Origin: Arenicola marina
Taxonomy: Eukaryota; Annelida; Polychaeta; Arenicolidae
DNA length: 64,000 nt
Reading direction: 5' to 3'
Assembly (NCBI GenBank): GCA_964019135.1
Contig: OZ025258.1
Coordinates: forward strand, 9,319,961 to 9,383,960
Shown: piece after piece, positions 59,765 to 64,000 of the stretch
Position numbering within the stretch: position 1 is the first letter of the stretch
Layout: the number at the start of each line of letters is the position of its first letter
Notes under the pieces: model-generated
What the model saw: the letters and a program-made list of their open reading frames with translations, nothing else
Told to the model about the DNA's origin: nothing
Database searches by the model: none
Made by a program: the position numbers and the translations under genes

Positions 59765-59972
59765 GGCGTAGTGCCCTGCCCCCCCCCCCCCCAGTCCAGA
59801 CCCCTGTGGGTAGGAGTAGGCAAAAGAATGGGCAGCAAAACTTTTCCATGCGCTCCCATTGTCTGGTTCATGTTTCCGCCCCCCCCCCGTTCCAGACCCC
59901 TGTGGGTAGGGGTTACCTTAGGTAGGGGTAGGCAAAAGAATCGGCAGCAAAACTTTTCCATGGTTCATGTTT
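59765..59972. repeat. Imperfect direct duplication with poly-C tracts
   Basis: A segment of about 100 bp, poly-C then cagacccctgtgggtaggag ... ggcagcaaaacttttccatg ... gttcatgtttccgc, occurs twice in tandem. Each copy begins with a run of 10-13 C. Confidence 0.8.
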
Positions 59973-61213
59973 CCGCAGCTCCAGCCTCTTGTCTCTTGAG
60001 TTGAGCAGACATCACTTGCCTCTGGTCGAAGGTCAAGGCCAGCGTTCCTGCATGGCGTTGCATAAGCTGCTTCGCGCAGTGGGTCGATAGATAATAAATA
60101 ACGGGGCCAGGAGAGGCCGCGGGGTGCAAGATTCAAGGGCGGAGTCGGATATAGAACTAGTTTACGGATATAGGTTACTATATCTCGGGCATGTTTCATT
60201 CCTTCATCCTTCATCGTCCCGGGAGGTTCCTTGGCCCAATTTAGCCTGTATGTGCACAAAAGTGGCCTAAAACACCAACATTTCATTTCTGAATTGTTGA
60301 AATAATTAAGAATTACACTAATATCCGCGGTGAAAGATCAAATCAAAATCAAAATATAGGACGTGTGTGGGGTGAGTGACGCCAAGTGACGCGGATCTAT
60401 ATTATCTAGGAACAAACACGAATATTCTGTAGGTCAATGCACCCTGTATGGGTTGATGTCAAGGAGTTTTAGATGCATATCTAATGGTCTCAAAATGGTG
60501 CAAGTTATCGCCGTTTATTCCGTGTTAAGTGTCGATTTTACCATGGCAGACACGCGTTGGCCCTGGCCGTTTGTCCGTCCTGTGTACACATCGACTGCTT
60601 CAAGAACTTCCCTTTGTCCTTGCTGGGTCGGACGGTGCACGTTGAAGGCACTCGCGCTTTACAAAACTAAGGGCCGAGTGTGTTTGCAAGGCACGAGGCG
60701 CAACATAATGTGAACCGTTAACCGGCACTACCAGGACCATGGTCTGGCACAGCTTGAATGCCAATACCTAATTCAGGGGTTATATCCAATGCTTGAATTG
60801 AGGATACGTGGTCTGAGTGAACGACACGTGGTCTGAAACGTGGTCTGAACGGCAGACACGTGGTCTAAACGGCAGACACGTGGGCTGTACTGGTGTACTG
60901 GGTCACATGATAAACAACTGTCTTTCATTCTTTATTCGGGATAAAAGGTGCACTGCGTTGTCTGTTTTGTTTTGTGTTGCCGACGGCTTCCCACGTCCAC
61001 CCAGACCCCCCCCCCCTCTCACTCTCCCGACCGACCGCAGCCGTAGGCCTTAGTGCGTGTCATGCGCTGACGGGGCCGGGGGAGGGGGGGGAGCACCAAG
61101 CTGCACTCGGCGTGCCCTGGCGGACTCTCCCCATCCCCACCACCCACGCACCACTGCGGAGTGAGGGGGCAGGGCTGCGCAGTTGCAGGCACGTGGTGGG
61201 GGAAGCTGAAGGA

Positions 61214-61301
61214 TGGGGGATGGGGGGCGGCGGGACGGGGGGGGACGACGAACGTTATAATGGGGGGCGGCGGGACGGGGGGGGACGACGAACGTTATAA
61301 T
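61214..61301. repeat. 44-bp G-rich direct duplication
   Basis: tggggggcggcgggacgggg followed by gggacgacgaacgttataa occurs twice back to back inside a GC-rich, CpG-rich stretch (about 59.4-61.6 kb). Confidence 0.85.
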
Positions 61302-61411
61302 GGTGGCCTCTGGGTGCGGGTAGCGGGTAGTTGGGGGGGGGGGCAGGGAATGGTAGAAAGCGGCGATTCCGCTATGAGAGGACAGCGACCCCTGCCGGTG
61401 CTAAGCTGGGG

Positions 61412-61536
61412 TATATAACGGCGACACCACGCCTGTGTGACGTTGTCCGGGGGCCGCCGTCGCTACGTCGACGTCGACGTCGACGCGTCGCTCCGCGGTG
61501 GTGGTTGAAGTGACGTCATGGACGTTAGTTGCCATG
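61412..61536 (+). promoter_or_regulatory. Candidate TATA promoter with CRE and short first exon
   Basis: TATATAA at 61412-61418, a GTCGAC-rich tract, a perfect TGACGTCA at 61511-61518, then ATG (61518) reading MDVSCH before the donor gtaagc (exon end 61536). The spacing fits a TATA promoter with a start near 61443. No downstream exon can be tied to it, so it may be chance in a GC-rich region or an alternative promoter. Confidence 0.25.
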
Positions 61537-61539
61537 GTA

Positions 61540-61760
61540 AGCACCGCGGGGGACGCGCTGCAGTGCCACCCTGGCTGTCCGGGGTTATGACGTCAGGGCT
61601 CTGAGTGACCCCGCCCTCACAGTCATCGAGCCGGCTGATCCAGGGCAGTCTGGTTCCTGGGTCAGCGGCTGGGCGGTCTGAATCCTGGATCAGCAGGTCT
61701 TCCAGACAGCTGAAGGACCCGGATTCCTGGGTTGATTCATCCAGCAGGTCCAATCGAGCG
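61540..61760. other. Unassigned stretch with coding-like minus frame
   Basis: The minus strand is open here with non-repetitive, acidic composition (DLLDESTQESGSFSCLEDLL, then IQDSDRPAADPG). I do not recognise it and see no good acceptor. It could be an exon of an unknown minus-strand gene or chance. Confidence 0.2.
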
Positions 61761-61869
61761 ATCGGTGAGTGACCCGCTAATACCGGCTATGCCATTTCCC
61801 GTTCCATTAATCAGTATTAGTAAGTAAGCGAACGTACTTCGTCCCAAACTACTGATCCAAATCTGACCC

Positions 61870-63690
61870 TGTCCCGTAATTTCTGATCCGTTCCGGTAAC
61901 GGCTGATCCATCCCCGTAACGGCTGATCCATTCCGGTAACGGCTGATCCATTCCGATAACGGCTGATCCATTCCCGTAACGGCTGATCCATCCCCGTAAC
62001 GGCTGATCCATCCCCGTAACGGCTGATCCATTCCGGTAACGGCTGATCCATCCCCGTAACGGCTGATCCATTCCCGTAACGGCTGGTCCGTCCCCGTAAC
62101 GGCTGATCCATTCCCGTAACGGCTGATCCATCCCCGTAACGGCTGATCCATTCCGGTAACGGCTGATCCATTCCCGTAACGGCTGATCCATTCCCGTAAC
62201 GGCTGATCCATCCCCGTAACGGCTGATCCATCCCCGTAACGGCTGATCCATTCCGGTAACGGCTGATCCATCCCCGTAACGGCTGATCCATTCCCGTAAC
62301 GGCTGGTCCGTCCCCGTAACGGCTGATCCATTCCCGTAACGGCTGATCCATCCCCGTAACGGCTGATCCATTCCGGTAACGGCTGATCCATTCCCGTAAC
62401 GGCTGATCCATTCCCGTAACGGCTGATCCATCCCCGTAACGGCTGATCCATTCCCGTAACGGCTGATCCATTCCGGTAACGGCTGATCCATTCCCGTAAC
62501 GGCTGATCCATCCCCGTAACGGCTGATCCATTCCCGTAACGGCTGATCCATTCCCGTAACGGCTGATCCATTCCGGTAACGACTGATCCATTCCCGTAAC
62601 GGCTGATCCATTCCCGTAACGGCTGATCCATCCCCGTAACGGCTGATCCATTCCGGTAACGACTGATCCACTCCGGTAACGGCTGGTCCGTCCCCGTAAC
62701 GGCTGATCCATTCCGGTAACGACTGATCCATTTCGGTAACGGCTGATCCATCCCCGTAACGGCTGCTCCATTCCCGTAACGGCTGATCCATTCCGGTAAC
62801 GACTGATCCATTCCCGTAACGGCTGATCCATTCCCGTAACGGCTGATCCCTTCCGGTAACGGCTGATCCATTCCGGTAACGACTGATCCATTCCGGTAAC
62901 GACTGATCCATTCCCGTAACGGCTGATCCATTCCCGTAACGGCTGATCCATCCCCGTAACGGCTGATCCATTCCGGTAACGACTGATCCATTCCGGTAAC
63001 GGCTGATCCATCCCCGTAACGGCTGCTCCATTCCCGTAACGGCTGATCCATTCCGGTAACGACTGATCCATTCCCGTAACGGCTGATCCATTCCCGTAAC
63101 GGCTGATCCATTCCGGTAACGGCTGATCCATTCCGGTAACGACTGATCCATTCCGGTAACGGCTGATCCATCCCCGTAACGGCTGCTCCATTCCCGTAAC
63201 GACTGATCCATTCCCGTAACGGCTGATCCATTCCCGTAACGGCTGATCCATTTCGGTAACGACTGATCCACTCCGGTAACGGCTGGTCCGTCCCCGTAAC
63301 GGCTGATCCATTCTCGTAACGGCTGATCCATTCCGGTAACGGCTGATCCATTCCGGTAACGGCTGATCCATTCCGGTAACGGCTGATCCATTCCCGTAAC
63401 GGATGCTCCATTCCCGTAACGGCTGATCCATTCCCGTAACGGCTGATCCATTCCGGTAACGACTGATCCACTCCGGTAACGGCTGGTCCGTCCCCGTAAC
63501 GGCTGATGCATTCTCGTAACGGCTGATCCATTCCGGTAACGACTGATCCACTCCGGTAACGGCTGGTCCGTCCCCGTAACGGCTGATGCATTCTCGTAAC
63601 GGCTGATCCATTCCGGTAACGACTGATCCACTCCGGTAACGGCTGGTCCGTCCCCGTAACGGCTGATGCATTCCGGTATTGGCTGATCCA
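61870..63690. repeat. 20-bp minisatellite
   Basis: About 90 copies of ggctgatccattcccgtaac in strict 20-bp register. Variants tccccg, ttccgg and the rarer ggctggtccgtccccgtaac and gactgatcca are arranged in 60- to 120-bp patterns, so higher-order repeats are present. All three minus frames stay open for about 2 kb (GMDQPLREWISRYGNGSAVT type) because no frame contains a stop; these are not genes. Confidence 0.95.
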
Positions 63691-64000
63691 TGTGTCGTCC
63701 CGCGCTTGCCGAGATTGATGACCATGCCATGTAAGTTGTACCCCCCCCCCTCCCACACACACACACCCCGGTGTTGTCGAGACAGCCAGCTGGTCAATGT
63801 ACGGTGTGACGGTCGCCCCAACCACCCCCACCCCGCTGTCCCCATCACTCTCACAGCTACCAGAACCAGAACCACGTGGTGCTGTGGCTCGAGCCTTCTC
63901 ATGTATTCCTACCTCTGAATTGATTCTGACTTTGAACCTCATCGAATACATATTGGTTGCCGCATGAATATTTATTGTTCTTGTAAAATGTGCGGTATCG
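63691..64000. other. Right edge, no gene seen
   Basis: Contains a poly-C run and a short CA run near 63740-63765. No PHKG exon is recognised before the window ends. Confidence 0.45.

Noticed and set aside
61737-63951. Minus-strand frames of 649-721 residues
   Set aside because: Three overlapping frames of the same 20-bp array; no non-repetitive domain.
58313-64000. Search for PHKG exon 4 (KGELFDYLTEK)
   Set aside because: No matching reading frame found on the plus strand, so the gene must continue past the window.

Overview
This is animal nuclear DNA. It has split genes with GT-AG introns, tRNA-derived SINEs, an LTR retrotransposon, foldback elements and a very heavy load of minisatellites. 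Two host genes can be read exon by exon. On the minus strand, 16.6 to 2.2 kb, there is a complete 12-exon homologue of HPS4, the BLOC-3 subunit and half of the Rab32/Rab38 exchange factor. On the plus strand, from 44.8 kb, there are the first three coding exons of a phosphorylase kinase gamma subunit (PHKG); the rest lies beyond the window. The organism is most likely a marine invertebrate. Amphioxus is a plausible guess but is not proven.

Layout: 0-2.2 kb is a 22-bp minisatellite running off the HPS4 stop codon. From 2.2 to 16.6 kb is HPS4, whose eighth exon is about 3.2 kb and carries two in-frame coding minisatellites; its introns hold three further arrays and two foldback elements. From 16.6 to 25.1 kb is gene-poor DNA with a pair of CRE octamers, an inverted repeat, a tRNA-His-like relic and a 4.6-kb Ty3/gypsy element with 171-bp LTRs. 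From 25.1 to 43.2 kb is one 18-kb G-rich minisatellite with large internal duplications. From 43.2 to 44.8 kb is an AT microsatellite and the presumed PHKG promoter region. From 44.8 to 56.0 kb are PHKG exons 1-3, with introns filled by 50-bp, 20-bp and 67-bp arrays and SINEs. From 56 to 64 kb is more array-rich, partly GC-rich DNA, probably PHKG intron 3.

The main observation is that four separate minisatellites, in two unrelated genes, overlap the edge of a coding exon, so their repeat units are copies of that edge: the HPS4 stop codon (22-bp unit), the HPS4 exon 6 splice donor (64 bp), the HPS4 exon 4 splice acceptor (39 bp) and the PHKG exon 2 splice acceptor (50 bp). They place from about a dozen to about ninety look-alike splice sites beside the real one. 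In the 39-bp case the units are stop-free and in frame with the exon, so use of an upstream copy would add 13-residue blocks to HPS4. I recall, without being able to verify it here, a report of exon-boundary minisatellites at an amphioxus Adh locus; the pattern here would extend such a phenomenon to several boundaries of two genes.

All coordinates were read by eye. Exon calls rest on reading-phase agreement across every junction, GT-AG borders and similarity to remembered vertebrate HPS4 and PHKG sequences.
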